64,000 nt of DNA from Apostichopus japonicus (GCF_037975245.1 NC_092577.1:24797398-24861397); one strand, 5' to 3'. Positions 1-13,276 are shown, counted from the first letter of the stretch. The notes: generated by a model not told the origin, from the sequence alone. Numbers and translations: made by a program.

Positions 1-117
1 CAGACGACAAAGCAGATGAGGAAGGACATGGAAGAAGGGCGGACACCCAGCAAACAGACTGGCAGCACACCACTTGGTCGGGGTCATCGCCAGAAGAAAA
101 GAAAAACATAAGTACAA
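1..117 (+). other. possible 3' coding exon fragment, unassigned
   Basis: One frame is open from the window edge to a TAA near 111. It ends in a basic cluster (RQKKRKT) that could be a nuclear-localisation-like tail. The segment is too short and lacks a recognisable domain, so it may be the last exon of a gene that starts outside the window, or chance. Confidence 0.2.
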
Positions 118-3100
118 TGCTCTCATAATATCAGTTAGCAAACATTTGAAAAGTCTGCTTTTCATATGGTGTATATGCTGATCATGTCCTATTTTAGTGC
201 ATAATCATCTGCTTTAAATTAAAATGAAAATGCCTTACAGCCCAAATGAGTGCAATATAATCAGACTCATGAGTGATTATGATCTGTGCCTCAATTATAA
301 ATCATGCCAAAATATATATATTTATCAAATAAACTTCATTTTGATGAAGCTTTGAATTCGGAGTAAATTGACAACTAGACTAACGGTCCAATGGTGTCAC
401 GTATAAAAGACAAATACACAACAAGATTATAAAAGGAAAGTAAAGCATAAATGTGGAATATTTTGTCTTTCCTCTAGGTGCAACATATTGCTTGCCAATG
501 GAATATCCCTTTAATGTATACTTTACAAGGGGGGCTTTTACAGTGCTTTATCATGTGAGGTAGAGTGCAAAATTCAATTTCTTGAAAAGCCTGTGTGAAG
601 GTCATGATTTCATCTTTCATTATTGGTTGTTGTACAACACTTTTGCAGGAAGATATGTAGGAAGATCCTCAAGTGAGAAGGAAAATCAGCGAAACACCAC
701 TTGGTTCCTCCAAAAGGAAGGCATATAGGAGCCTCTGGCTGAAGCGCTAAGAGACGATGGTGACAGTTCAGTCAATGAAGTTGATGTGAGTACATTTTCT
801 TTAAGGAGGACTGCAGGCATTATTTTCACTTTGATATGTTATGATCCAAAACAGTATAAGCTTTCCAATTGCTTTTCCAACACCTTACTGAAGTAGCCAT
901 GTGGTCCAATGTCAGGAGTGTTCCAAAATTGAAAGATATCTATAGCATGTCTTAAGTTGGTGTAGGATCACTGTGGGAGTCAATAGAGCAAAGTCCCTGA
1001 AAGCCAACGTACAAGTTGTATAAATTTTTGGGAAACTGGGGATATTAGGGACACTATAACACCCTGATATATAACAATGCTGAAGTTAAGATATAGTTTT
1101 TATAGATTACAAAAGGGTGTGCAAGTTTGCAAGGATAAGCAACTGTTGACATTCCTGTCTAATTCATTGCGTAATTGTTTGCTGACCTGAGACAAAAAAT
1201 TTCCTTGGTTGATTAGGTTGGACCCCATTAATTAGTTATTCCAATTACTATGGTTAAAAATCAGCTTTTAGCGCAGTCAATACAACATGGATCCTTTTTA
1301 TAAGATGAGCTAATGGTCTTATTGCAGCCACTTTTACTGATAAGCCAATTAGCAACAGTGAACACTTCAAAACAGGCCAACTCTGAGCAAATCTTCCACT
1401 TACTGGCAATTAGTAAATTACATTACTCACTGAACATTAATTTTGTTTCATTTGATATTCCTTATCTTAATCTAATCAGGAATACAACTACACAAATGCA
1501 GCTGACCTGAGTCACATCCAGATGCTGGAGGAAAAAAAATGATAAATTGAAAGAAGACGAGGGTCCTCAGAACGTAAAACAAGAACTTCAGAAGAACAAT
1601 TAGGTTGATGGACAGTGAGTAAATTTTTGTTTGTAATGGATTATACCCATGGATTTAAAAGACTTGATGGAGGGGTCTACTTTTAATATTTTCCACAAAA
1701 TGTTATCACCTGTTCACTCTTGTTTTAAATTCTTATAAGCAGAGAGAGCTGTGGATGCAATGCCTTTGCACAATTTAATCTCATGGGCTCAACATATGGG
1801 TGGAAATAACTAATATTCCCCCCCCATCCCTCCCACTGCCTCTGCACCTTTCCTATTTCCTTGTCTCCCACTTAATTCTCCTTTTGTTCACTAGTCCTTT
1901 TATTTATTTATGTTCAGTTCCACTTATTTTTATACAGCTATCATAATGACCGGTAAACCCCCTATCAGTGTAACAGCAGAAAATACTAACTGCTTGTGAG
2001 ACTTACAGTCCCTTTGCAAAATTAAGTCAAGCACCGCAGAGGATTTATATATATATATATATATATATGTAATATGTAATATATATATATATATATGTAA
2101 TTTAGGACACAATTTTCATTTCAGGAGACATTGTTTTGTCTCCGAAGTTCTTTCAGATGATATCTCCGCGTTACCGCTAAAATCAAACCCCCCACCAATG
2201 CCAGAGTGTGGAATACTCCATTTAGTAATAGGAGCGTCCAGTCTTCAATACAAGGCAATTTAAAATTGCAAGAAATATACTGAGTTGTTTTGACATTCCA
2301 CTTTGGAGACAATCATTTGTTGGTGAACTACGGGCATATCCTGCTGTATATCTCTTCTAGATTTCTACAGAATATGTTTTTATTACTTCTATACAGGTCC
2401 ATAGTCGCAACGTTATGAATATAACAAAATCGTGAGATATATAGACGATTTCCCGAAAATCGTTCCTATTTTCGTTATGGTAAGTTCTGATGACGTAATT
2501 CATCCGTTCAATTCACTAACCGCACTCGTACGTGTACTAGCTTACAACTTACAAGTGCAAGCCAGGGACATCGGATCAAGTTATTGTGTATGACCAATGG
2601 TAAGTTCATCGAGAAACAGTTAGTTTAGCATGTCATATACGGAATAAACAGTGATTTTACTTTGACAGAGTAAATTTAGGAGGCAAGCCCAGTGATTGCA
2701 TCCACCGAACAATGTTCCGAAGCTGATGGCGTAGGCCGAAGTTATCCTTGACTAACGTTATGCTACAGTTACAATACGCATATCTACCCTACACTACAGT
2801 AGGCCTACATACGGAACTGAAGTGGAGACTAAATGTTTTATTTCTAAATCTAATTATTTATGATGATTATGTTTAGTCTAATTCTTGAAGTATATTCATA
2901 TTTTCTTTTTTCGTTGTCTGTTGTGGTTTTTATAATGCTTATCTTAATAAATCAATCATATAAACTAAGACAGGGTTCATTGGCATACATGAATGATGGA
3001 GATGGAGCGAATAATTGGTCACATTTTGGTTCCATGTAGCTAAATGCTTGAAACAATTTTGAATCTTTTTCATACTTGTCAAATTAATTACATCTACTTC

Positions 3101-4600
3101 GATTACTGTTTTTTCCTTGAACGATGGTGCATATTTTTGGACAGTGAAGTTGACTTGGATTTTGCTAGACATTTTGTGTCCTATTGGAATTACCCATGTG
3201 AAATAGCTCACATTTGATGCTGGCTAAAGAAATTAGGTAGGCTATTGCCTAGTCAATTAGTAGTACTAAGGCCTAGGCCTGTAACTACATTAGTAATGAC
3301 TAGTGTTAAGGCCTAAGCCTATATAGCGAAATGTTAGGCCTAGGCAGGCCTAAGCAAAGGCATGTAGCACATATACACATAAGTAAGTCTACGTTAGGCC
3401 CTACACTAAGTTCTAAGTTTATGTGTTCCGCTATTTGCACTTGTACTTCCCTTGTACTCTAACTTCAAAGTTGTGAATAATTAGTGGGCTACGTCATACT
3501 CATGGTCTTACATTCAAAGCCTTGATAATTTCACATCTAGGGCTAATACTCAGAGTCCTACAAACTCCCTTAACCCTAAGTAAAGGGTTTGTTGTACCTG
3601 CATAATTGTTTAGGTCTAGGGTTAGGCTGTGGTGGCTGTAGGGAATCAGAATCTGATTTAAAGGGGAGGGGGACTTAAAAACTGCACTTTGCCTTGGCTA
3701 GAGAAGAAAAATGGAAACATCAAACATACAAAGCTTTGAATCCAGCACTTGAAGCAATATCTCCCCGCTGCCCTTGTCCCCGGATTAAGGATTTTAAATA
3801 GGCATTGTGACTTGTACCTCCACTGTTCTTCACTCATGAGAATTAGTAAAAGGGTCAAATGCAGTCATCCCAATTTTTTCTGTATTTCAAGCTTGTCTGG
3901 CTCTTTCCAACAAGACCATTCATTTGTTTCTGAATTGTTAAATTTATGGAAGATAAGTCCTTGGATCTATATGTCATTCATAATTCTTTTATATCATTCT
4001 TGAAACATGAAAGTACTTTTGAGGGAGATGAGATTTGACAGGTACAATGTTCTGATGGTTTAAAAGTTAGGCTCAGGGGTCGACTGGTTATGCCCTTTAA
4101 ATAAGGTTACCAGTTATGGTAAGATAAAGCCACTTTCACTATGACTTGTATAGGAAGCACTTTGGAGATTGCCTGTTGTATCTACTTAGACCCTGTGTTG
4201 GATACCACACAGGTAATAACAAACAAAATTGTTGTCACTTGTCAAAGTGTGTTGTGTACAGAAATGTCTTTTCATCCATTTTCAAGCAAGGTATCCCCCC
4301 CCCCCCCACCACCCGCTCCCTGAAGAAGTCTATGTAAGGCGAACTGCATCGTAGCATACCAATCATGTTTGTTAATATGACACTGTTTTTCATATACTGA
4401 ACCAATACTGTTATATACACATGCGTAGGCCTACTGTATGTAGTGGCAAATACAAAACTCTTTATCCTCAATCTCAAAGAAGTGGCAAATAAAGGAGCTT
4501 TGATGCTCATTATTATATATAAATAGAGGTTATGTAACAGTGAAACAGATTTAGAATAGGTATATTTTCCTGCATTTATAGAAGTGCTTTATCATTTTTA
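118..4600. other. mostly non-coding AT-rich DNA
   Basis: I see no convincing gene here. A short acceptor-like site near 647 precedes a stop-containing stretch. A minus-strand frame (2121-2312) encodes a hydrophobic stretch followed by a basic tail, but it has no recognisable family. The 3240-3420 stretch is rich in TAGGCCTA-like words, which are common in echinoderm-type DNA. Confidence 0.4.
2046..2098. repeat. (TA)n microsatellite, interrupted
   Basis: Two runs of alternating TA are separated by TGTAATATGTAA. This is a simple repeat and the cause of the spurious Tyr/Ile-rich frames across it. Confidence 0.95.
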
Positions 4601-4608
4601 TACTACAG

Positions 4609-4728
4609 CCCATAATGACTTGTGAATGTGATGTGGACTGGACAGTCGTTTCAATTATATTAGCACTAACTGGCATCGCAGCTGTACTGATTTACATATC
4701 ATTTATACTACTTATGCATCCATGGTAA
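4609..4728 (+). CDS. small single-pass membrane exon or micro-ORF (TMEM9-like?)
   Basis: A TACTACAG acceptor precedes an ATG at 4615 that opens a 37-residue frame. It begins with MTCECD, and a strongly hydrophobic helix of about 24 residues follows (residues about 10-33). The frame stops at TAA 4726-4728, but an alternative GTAAAG splice donor overlaps that stop. The Cys-x-Cys followed by a transmembrane helix resembles the membrane exon of TMEM9-type lysosomal proteins. That resemblance is from memory of the family and is weak. It could equally be an independent micropeptide or a chance hydrophobic frame. No neighbouring exon could be linked in phase. Confidence 0.3.
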   Translation, partial: PIMTCECDVDWTVVSIILALTGIAAVLIYISFILLMHPW

Positions 4729-6087
4729 AGGAACTTTCACAATTATTCTTTGTTTTTTACCATACAAATTATGCATATTTGTTCAACCTATGTCTACTAT
4801 AAGAAAACAGTTTTCAATTGAAAGGGTTGTGTCATACTGTACACAGTATTGTAATGTGAAATTTGTACAGTTATGTGATATCCTACTTCAGAGTGCCGCT
4901 GTGACAGCACTAAAGAACATATAGGCCGACCCAAAATGTGTAACACCTACCTTACTGCCCAGTCCCTAATTTTTAAGATTATTTTTGAGATTTAACTGCA
5001 TATATGTAAAACAGCAAATAGCACAATCACTTTAGGAATAATTTCTATTTTATAAAATTAATGGCCTTATGTAGAATCATCTCTATACATAAAAACAAAG
5101 GACTACATTTGTTAGTTTTAAATGTATATATAAATTAATCCTTACATTGATCCAGATGAATAAATCAACCAAATGAGATTGTGCACTCAGTGTTCCAAGA
5201 ATGGTGTGTTCAATGTATTAGTTTGTAACACCCCGCCTGTCCCATGCTATTTTCATTTCTGAAATGTTTATATTAAAGGATGCAATTCCGCAGAAATCTA
5301 TGCTATACATGCAGTTGCACTGATATTTTTGGAGAATTTTACAATTGGACATGGCTTGTTGCTGCAAGTAGTGTATAGAGGAGGCACTTGCTGAAATAAT
5401 AGCTGATCTCAGCAGTGATGATGAGGGTTTTGCTCCTTGAATTCAGCATTACAGTGATAATAGTTCACATTGTAAGTTAAATTTATCAAACTAAACACTT
5501 TCAAAGTATTTCAAAGTATATACCATAAGAATGTAAATTTAGTTTCCAACAATATTTATGTATGTTATGTTAGGCCTTGGCAAATGATTAATTCAACTAA
5601 AGTAGTCTACAAAGTGCAATATTATGCCTGGCCTGGTCCAGTTATATGTGTAAGCATTGCTGATGTGACAGGCTTTTAAATATGCAAAAATTACTACGTG
5701 CCACACGGTCAGAGCAGGGGTAACTTGTGATGCAATAATAGCGTGTTCAAAATGAGAATGTCAAAGACACAGTTCAATTTCTCTTCTGTTTCTATCCAAT
5801 AACCTGTAAATGTGTGTGAGTACTCACAAGAGGACAAAGTCTGTCTAGTCTATGTATAATTACCTTCACCTGACATGAAAATTTCACTGATTGACAATGA
5901 CAGGGTAACCTTTCTATCGTTAGGAGTTAGTATAAAAAGGACAAAAAACAAAGGAAAATATCATAAGAATTTACAGTTAAAAAGCATGATTCTGGAGACA
6001 GGCCTCTCCGCCTAGTTTTGTTCAGTACAGGGTTAGGGTTTGATTTAGTTCCAATTCTGATGATTTTTTTGGGGGAAAACTGCAAAC

Positions 6088-6612
6088 ATGGGTGCTCCAA
6101 CAGATGCTCCTCCACCATATCCCGATGGCGAAAAAGCAGGTATTACATAAAGCTAACACTCGTTTGTAAACAGTAATCTATGGAATCATTTCTGTTGCTC
6201 AGAGGTGCCAGTTGGAATGCAGAATCAAATATAATTTTTCCCAATTTTTTCTTTGTTACTGATTTATTACGTTCAGTGATATGCTCACGCCAGGCTGCGG
6301 CGGGAAGGCATGTGTTGGCCGTGCACGGCAGTTCTAAATCCCTCCAAGTACAAAGAGGATTGTCTACATTGCATTGTCATCGTCAACATTGTCCGCATAA
6401 CTTCTACCCAGCAACATGTTTTTTTCTGCATTCATTTTTTACACCCGTTACAACCCTTTTCTCCTCTTGTGATTACAGATTCACCTCCTTATACCGAGGG
6501 CACGGCTTACCCTCCTCTCTTGCAACAGGGATATCCACAAATGGGGCAATTACCTCAAGCACAACAGCCAGCCCCAGGGTATTCGGCACAACAACCAGCC
6601 CCAGGGCATCAG
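6088..6612 (+). CDS. proline-rich PPxY protein, first two exons (LITAF/scramblase-like N terminus)
   Basis: Exon 1 (6088-6139) starts with ATG and encodes MGAPTDAPPPYPDGEKA, ending at a GTATTA donor in phase 1. Exon 2 (6479-6612) follows a GATTACAG acceptor in the matching phase. It encodes a second PPY motif (SPPYTE), then a Gln/Pro/Gly/Tyr-rich segment with a short internal duplication (QQPAPGY / QQPAPGH), and ends at a GTATAT donor. The phase agreement over the intron is the best evidence that this is a real gene start. PPxY motifs bind NEDD4-family WW domains. Such N termini are typical of LITAF/CDIP1, phospholipid scramblases and lifeguard-type membrane proteins. The membrane or zinc exons that would decide between these are not found downstream, so the gene may be a partial copy or have a distant exon. 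Confidence 0.5.
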
Positions 6613-7211
6613 GTATATGTCCACATCCCCGCCTCTCCCCCTCCCCCCACTCCAATCTAGTTTCTTGGTTGCTGTTTGGTGATATTCCTTTGCACGATAT
6701 TGATATATTACATCATATACAACCTACGTGGGTTATCATTTTTCATCATACTACTTTATCAGTTTTTGCACTGTTGCAGGCAGGATACTGCACCGCACTG
6801 CACGTATATTGCAGTGTATTTCTTGTATTGCAGTATGAAAGTCGATTGAAACCTTTAATATTAAAAAATATCGAAACTAGCCAGAGTTTTCTTTTAGTCT
6901 TTCTCTTGTTTGTGGAATTTGAAAAATGATAAAATTGGGAGACAATGAATACATACTGCAGTAACACAAAGTCTGTACCAGTGGCGTTTCCTCTAATAAA
7001 TTAAATGTTACAGCCAAAATATCTTTGACAAAAGTATACATAGTGTCATAGGACTATAGTAACAGGCTATTGTATATTAAATCAGGCTTTGTAATTATTT
7101 CAAAGTTTGTTTACAGGCCTGTGCAATTGCATAGACAGTAAATGATCCAAAGCTGCAATCCTCAATTGAATATGACATTCATATACATGCTTTCTTTTGC
7201 TTTATGCTAAG

Positions 7212-8690
7212 GATTCTGATGAAAGCGATGATGATCAGCCTGTAAGTTTGTGAGGTCGACTATATCATTAGCAAAGCAATAGTTACCAAAACACTTCGTA
7301 ACATTTTCACTTGAACACTTCATTGGTAAATTTTGCCACTTCCTTGTAGACACCACCCTTCTCTAATTATCTAAATTGGTAGGTAGGGTCCCTTTAAGGC
7401 TTTCAGTTTATTTCAAAGTCTGTGTATCGGAAACATGCAGAATCTTTGTATATGAAGATATGCTTGAAGTTTAAGAAACTTTGGTTGGGTAAAACATTTG
7501 GTTTGTCTGAAAATGAAGAGCTGGCATGAGCCGAATGGCACAATGTGATATCAGATTACTACAAAGGTAGTCACTTCGGTGACTATTTAGTTGATATTCA
7601 ATCTGGAATGCTTATCGTCAAATTGGTCCATGATTTCTGGAAGCTTCAAGTTTCTATAAACATTGATAAATTTCAACCTTGTGTCAATAAATTTTTCTAC
7701 ATTTGTAATATTTTTATTAGTATATTGCCCTGTTATAGATTTTATATATCTATACTTTGAAGTATCCTGTATTTTTTTTCTATTTTATACAGCCCCAACA
7801 GAATATGCGATGCGGTAGACGAAAATTGCGTGACTATGTTTCAGATAGTGAGGACTCTGATGAGGATTGTTCTGATAGCAATGGGGTGTTGCAACGACTT
7901 GCAAATCTACGTTACTTAAGAGAAGGAAACTACAAAAAACCAAGAAGAACATGCCCATTTTGCTCTAAATCCTACAGTGAGAAACTGGCAAGACACATTG
8001 GAACTATCCATAGACACATTCCACAAGTTGCTGCAGCATTGAAGTTTCCAAAGAAGGAAATGGATGAAGCCTTTTCAAAGATGAGGAAGGAGGGGATCCT
8101 GATGGTAAACAAAGAAAAGATGAAAAACAGAACACCAGTGTTCGAGAGAGAGAGAAACATGCATCCAATCAACCCCTTGTCATGTGTGGACTATGCAAAG
8201 GTTTCTATGTCAAAAAGTGTTTCTCCAGACATAAGATAAAGTGTCAAGGAGATAGCTGTGAAGAAGCATGTACAATACCTGTGTCATTACTAATGTCTGA
8301 AACAACAAACCAAAAGAAACTTTTGTCCGAGTTTAGTGTAAACATTTTATACAAATTCCGAGGCGATGAAGTTGGTTCTATTTGCAGAGAGGACCCTGTG
8401 ATCCTGAATGTTGGCAAAAGACTATGGGATAAGGGAAGGGCCAAGGAAAACAAGAAAACGGAGGTTCGAAAGTCTGTAATGAGTGACATGAGGAGACTTG
8501 CCTGACTTTATCTGCACTTCAAGGAGCAAAAGACATCCATGCTTCACATTTTACTCTGGAAACCGGTACATCAAGGGATATGTTTGATCGAAAGAACTTC
8601 AGCATCCTGAGTCAAGCAATTAATGCTTACACACTAAACAAAGAGAAAGCCACTACACTTCATGTAGTTCTATGGTCTCAATGCGAAAGG
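7212..8690 (+). pseudogene. C2H2 / tyrosine-recombinase-family gene, N-terminal half, broken
   Basis: A 30-nt acidic exon (7212-7241, DSDESDDDQP) joins in phase to an exon that starts at 7793. Its protein begins with an acidic Ser/Asp region (SDSEDSDED). A zinc-finger-like unit CPFCSKSYSEKLARHIGTIHR follows at about 7948-8010, then a charged linker. After a frameshift near 8190 there is a second Cys/His unit (CGLCKGFYVKKCFSRHKIKC) and a segment reading VSLLMSE...GDEVGSICREDPVILNVGKRLW. A stop at about 8503 and further shifts follow, with family-like sequence to about 8690. The order matches the larger relic at 31.4-36.1 kb, which carries the recombinase domain; here that C-terminal domain is missing. 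Decayed and probably transposon-derived (Crypton-like), an assignment from family knowledge. Confidence 0.6.
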
Positions 8691-8699
8691 CTCGTGTAC

Positions 8700-9940
8700 G
8701 TACGTGTACGTGTGTTTTGTCTAGTCTCATCTCATAGCGTCACTACTACGGAAGCGTAGAGAAGACATCAGTTATGGACAAAATGCACTGCTATGCAAGA
8801 CGACAATTATACACATTTTCAAGAGTTAAACGTATTTTATCATGTTACGAATTCAACAACTCGAGAATTTGTGTAATATTGGCATGTTGTCGAGAAGCAG
8901 CTCTGCAAAACATGATAATATGTTGATGTATGTGCATGATTTCCCTGTTTTGGTTGTATTTAGTGTAAGGGATTTTGTGATAATTTCCACTGCCACTTGT
9001 GTAGACAGTTCAAGCTTATAAATTTCATTCATAATGAAGTGTGATCTACGTCATATTTAACAGCACAAGTAAACTGTAGCAAGGTTCTAACAAATTTACC
9101 ATAGGATCAAACATATTATACCTAACAGCTAGGCTAACACTCATATATAAGTAATGCAACAAAAAGTAAATACTGCTTAATAGTGAATGTATTGAAGAGA
9201 CAGAGCAACATTTACAACTTTGGGGTCTATTAGTTTTCACCTTAGTGTCATTAAGAAGGTAAAGTACACATGGCTTGCAATTTACTATCACAGAATAAGT
9301 TCACTAGGCAGCACTTCTTCCTCTCTGTGGTGTACTTAATGTGAAATATCCCTTTCACCATTGTATAAATGTTATGAAAAAGTTAAACGTACAAGTATAT
9401 AACGTTTGGACTAAAACTACAATTTTGAGGACTGTTAATATAACACTGAGAATGGCAGCAGTCCTTGCAGTTTAAATCAAACTGAAAACATGCTGTGTCT
9501 CTGCCTATATGTTACTCTGAGGTGCTAACAGATGATAAATCTCTCATGAATGCTCAGCTTTTGAGTTCAGGGAGCATTGATGTTGCATCTGCAGATAGGG
9601 TATAGGTATTTAATACATATTTAATATAGGTATTTGAACCTATTCTTACCTGTAAAATTTCAATCACAAGCATACTATTAATTCCTGCCCATCACAAAAT
9701 AACTTTTCATAGTTTGACATATTTTTCTGTTAAAGGATTCACATTTTATTCCTCTAGCTTTTGTGGGTTTATAACAAGACGGGCAGATCAAAGTATATTG
9801 CTTGCTTGGTACCGGCCTCAGTTCAGTGGCTGAAAGATAGCACACCTTCAGTCAAAACTAGCAAAGGTGCCCCTCAAAAAATTGTTTTTTAGATTTCATA
9901 TACTTTCGCATAATCTCACATTTTAGAGCTGATATAGTTC
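8700..9940. other. non-coding DNA
   Basis: A short ACGTGTACGTACGTGTACG-type alternation lies near 8695-8712. No open frame longer than about 80 codons has recognisable content. Confidence 0.4.
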
Positions 9941-9948
9941 CTTTAAAC

Positions 9949-10506
9949 CAGGGTTTCCGTAACTTTATCCCCCACGAACCCCCTTTGGATGTCACGATCG
10001 GAGCCATTATACTATAATGCGCATAACAGTGCTTCCTAAAAGATCAAGTTCAAATAGTGTTGAACTGGTATATCATGCTAAAACAGGCTAGTGACTGCAT
10101 GTTTTCCTGAACGACAATTTTGAAGCCTGAATTTATGCTACCTTTGCTTTGTATCGGTAAAATGGAGGTCATCCAAAGTAATAATAATTACTTTGGCCAA
10201 CCTTTCAGTTACTTTCTCAGCTCTCTATCTTCACGACGTACTGTGATGCGTACACCAACTTCAGTAATGCGGCCTGTGTCTGTTTAATGATTTAGTTATT
10301 TATCACATGCACGGTATGGAAGTGCTTATGGAACCGAAAGCAGTTTGTCGATAGGTACGACTTGTACATTACTAAATTATATGATATATCAGACTTAGTT
10401 CAACACAAACTACACTAGATTTGACATTCAGAAACGTCTCACGAACCCCCTGAGATGGACTCACGCACCCCCTGGGGCGTTCATGCACCCAGTAAGGTAA
10501 CCCGTG
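9949..10506. mobile_element. hAT-type non-autonomous element (MITE)
   Basis: The left end begins CAGGGTTTCCGTAACTT and the right end is the inverted, imperfect ...AAGGTAACCCGTG. Both are followed inside by CACGAACCCC-type sequence, as in many hAT termini. The flanking octamers CTTTAAAC (9941-9948) and CTTTACAC (10507-10514) agree at 7 of 8 positions, as expected for an 8-bp hAT target duplication that has aged. There is no transposase inside, so it must have been moved in trans. Confidence 0.6.
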
Positions 10507-10945
10507 CTTTACACAGGTGTTACCTAGCATATTGCCTGACCAGAACATGATACCGAACGTTCTGCAAGTTGTGGTAGCTCATAAGAAGAGCCTCATCGTG
10601 CACGCGATAGGAGCACTGAGTTACTGGATAGGATCGGAGTTAGCTCTCAGATTTGTCAGCCTAGCACGCACAACGTTGGACCTATCTTGCCGCTCATAGT
10701 ACAACTTTAACGTTCTTCATGTAATCGCTTCATGTCAACTTTTGCCTTAGTAATGCTAACAAAAAATTGAGTTACTGGAATACGTCAGGTACGTTCTAAT
10801 CAGAGCTGAAGTAGAGACGCAGTTATATTTGATCTCAATCTTTCATTAAAGCCTAACGTATCATTAGCGCTACTGTTAACCGGTAAAAAGGAAGCTAGGC
10901 TAAGTCAAGACTATAGCCTAATCTTTCATCCTCTGCTGAACTTCT

Positions 10946-11278
10946 GTGCCACTTCTTAACCTTTGTTTCATAGCTTTCGTAATGGCTTTGTGCTTGCTTA
11001 TTTTAAGAAGAGTCACAAAACTGAAAGTCGTTCAGGATCAATGGCTAAACTATTTCAGGGGACCAACCATAGAAAACACAGTAGAACCTCCAGTTGTCGG
11101 TGCAAGTCATGTTTCACTTCCAGAGCCACAGGCTACTGTTACTTGTGGTAGGCCTGTTTCTCCATATAGACCAAGGACTACTAGTTCACATGACAATCGT
11201 TCAAGACGGAACTTTAGTCCTACAGCTAGTGGTAGTCGATTCATTCAACCCTCAGACCGAGTTGTCTACAACATATAA
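10946..11278 (+). CDS. hypothetical 110-codon frame with N-terminal hydrophobic segment
   Basis: The first about 25 residues are hydrophobic and could be a signal anchor. The rest is Ser/Pro/Arg-rich and has no domain I recognise. A donor-like AAG|GTAAAC lies at about 11381, but the frame stops before it. It could be the first exon of an unknown gene or a chance frame. The annotated 5' end uses a non-ATG codon; an ATG lies at about 10982. Confidence 0.2.
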   Translation: MPLLNLCFIAFVMALCLLILRRVTKLKVVQDQWLNYFRGPTIENTVEPPVVGASHVSLPEPQATVTCGRPVSPYRPRTTSSHDNRSRRNFSPTASGSRFIQPSDRVVYNI

Positions 11279-11399
11279 TAGACCAAGACACCCTCCGAGT
11301 GGTGCCACTATAGATCAGTGACTACCAACTGAAGATGGTCCCTTGGTGGATAACGACTATGAAATATTTAGATTACCATATAAGGTAAACATTTGTGAT

Positions 11400-13190
11400 G
11401 TTGCCAACATTTGCTGGTCATAATTACTTAAATGTTTGTTTATTTACCCCCACTAAACTGCCAGAGGCATAGTAGCTAGAGGTAAACGGTTTAGCTGGAT
11501 TTGGGCATAGTTGAAACGGGGAGTTGTTTCCATAAAAACTCCCTGGTTGAAACAATGCATGTTACTCTTACATAAATTAATTTTTGTTGTTGAAATACTA
11601 TTGGTACATATATAGCTAGGTGCTAGAAGCAGCCATTTGCAATGGTTTTAAGCCTCAAACTACTACCTTGTGGGAATGAGAACTGAAGAAAAGTGTATGA
11701 AATTATGAGTAAATCCATCATCAACTATAAATTGTGCTATGACATTGATGCATATGGATTAAGGATGTATTTGCAAGTTAATAATGAAGTCATAATGCAA
11801 AACAAATATGTAAATGTACTCCATACGTTTCACATAAAAGAATCATAATGTCTACAACCATACTAAAGACAGGCTGTAATATATAACTTCCAATGCACAT
11901 TTTAACGCAAAGTGAACATACACAACCCCAAAATATGTTGTCAAGTTTCTAACTCACCTGTAGGGTGGGTTGTGTTTCTCTATCATTGTATTTCCCACTG
12001 CCAAGAAGTTAACCCAAACTGGTAGATGATACTTACAGAAGATATGTAGTACAAAAAAAAAACAATATTTAGGCTAATAGTGCAGTTAGAGAGTGCTTTA
12101 TGAGGAAGAGTGTTCTGTTTATATTTGTTCATTCTACTATTTTTTACTTTTTTCTTACATTTTTATTAACCACTGTAATTGCTAATGTTTTGGTGAACAT
12201 AGCTAATAGGTTAATGTTCTTATCCTTGCATCCCTAAGTTATATATCTTTTAGTTCAATACCAATACAAATATTGAATCTCAAGGAGCAAAATCATGCAA
12301 AAGGCTATACTAAACAACACTGAACAGTTTGTGTACCTCCATTTACCATCGGAATTACTCCGTTACTGTACAAGATCAGCTGTAGATTTGACAGTTGATG
12401 CCTGTTCATCTAATTTTCCCTTGGTGTTTGTGAAGCAATGTAACAGCCAACACATGATATAAGTTACATGGCAACTTAAGAACAGAGAATTTCACGTCTT
12501 CAAAAAAAATTGTGAAAACACATGTTCATTTGGTGTCCCTCCTTTACCGTGATGTTTTTCATGCCATATTTTTCCTACAATAACAGCTACAATAATTAAG
12601 TTTATGGGTATGAAGCAAGTAACTACCTGTCTAGATAACCACACAAACAAAATTCAAAATACTCCCCCAAACTAAAGCAAAGAGAGACAAAATGTGTAAG
12701 GAATACAGTCAAATGTCCCTCCGTTACCGCATGACCTTGCCCATTTTGTTAACTTAAACTTCGAGCTGCATATGATAAACGTTTTCATTCCTGGTCTTGC
12801 ATAAGAGGCAATACTATTTCTTTGTTATCAAGTGGGTTTATATAAATTTTTTGGGAAGGTTCCAGTATGGATATTTAAACTGAACTTTCAGTACCTTATA
12901 CATGTTTTAAATTTAACAAGCCAACTTAACAGAAAAGTTATGTTTTGAGTTTCATAATATAAATATTTTCATTTAGAATCTCTGGAAAGTGACAGTTCAT
13001 GTTTTGTCTTAATGTCAGCTACTCTAGGTAAGATGTGAATGCAAAGTACTTGAAATATGGGTGTGCACTAATCTGTATTCACGAAAACATAATGTTAATA
13101 CAGTAGGCCTACAGTTCATAATTAATGGTGACAATAGACCTACCTGACAGCATCATTAGTGCAGACAATTCTAACCAGCTAGATGATCAT
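11400..13190. other. non-coding AT-rich DNA
   Basis: No gene, terminal repeat or coding motif could be supported in this stretch. Confidence 0.45.
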
Positions 13191-13204
13191 GTAAAATATA
13201 CATC

Positions 13205-13276
13205 TCACAGGCCGCCAAAAAATCACTGGCGGGCTGCATGTGGCCTGCAGGCCATAGGTTGCTCACCCCTGCTCTA
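13205..13276. mobile_element. hAT-type terminal fragment
   Basis: Read on the minus strand, it begins CAGGGGTGAGCAACC and continues GGCCTGCAGGCCACATG, the standard look of a hAT/Charlie-type terminus (CAGGGGTG, then GGCC-rich). I could not find the partner terminus, so this is a fragment. Confidence 0.45.

Noticed and set aside
1930-2112. Minus-strand frame rich in Tyr/Ile
   Set aside because: Mostly translated TA microsatellite. The C-terminal half is hydrophobic but lacks a linked exon.
4283-4318. Proline-run peptide and minus-strand glycine-run frame
   Set aside because: Produced by a poly-C tract; no coding support on either strand.
8690-8715. ACGTACGTGTACG alternation as a regulatory site
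   Set aside because: Too short and isolated; alternating purine/pyrimidine sequence alone is not evidence of function.
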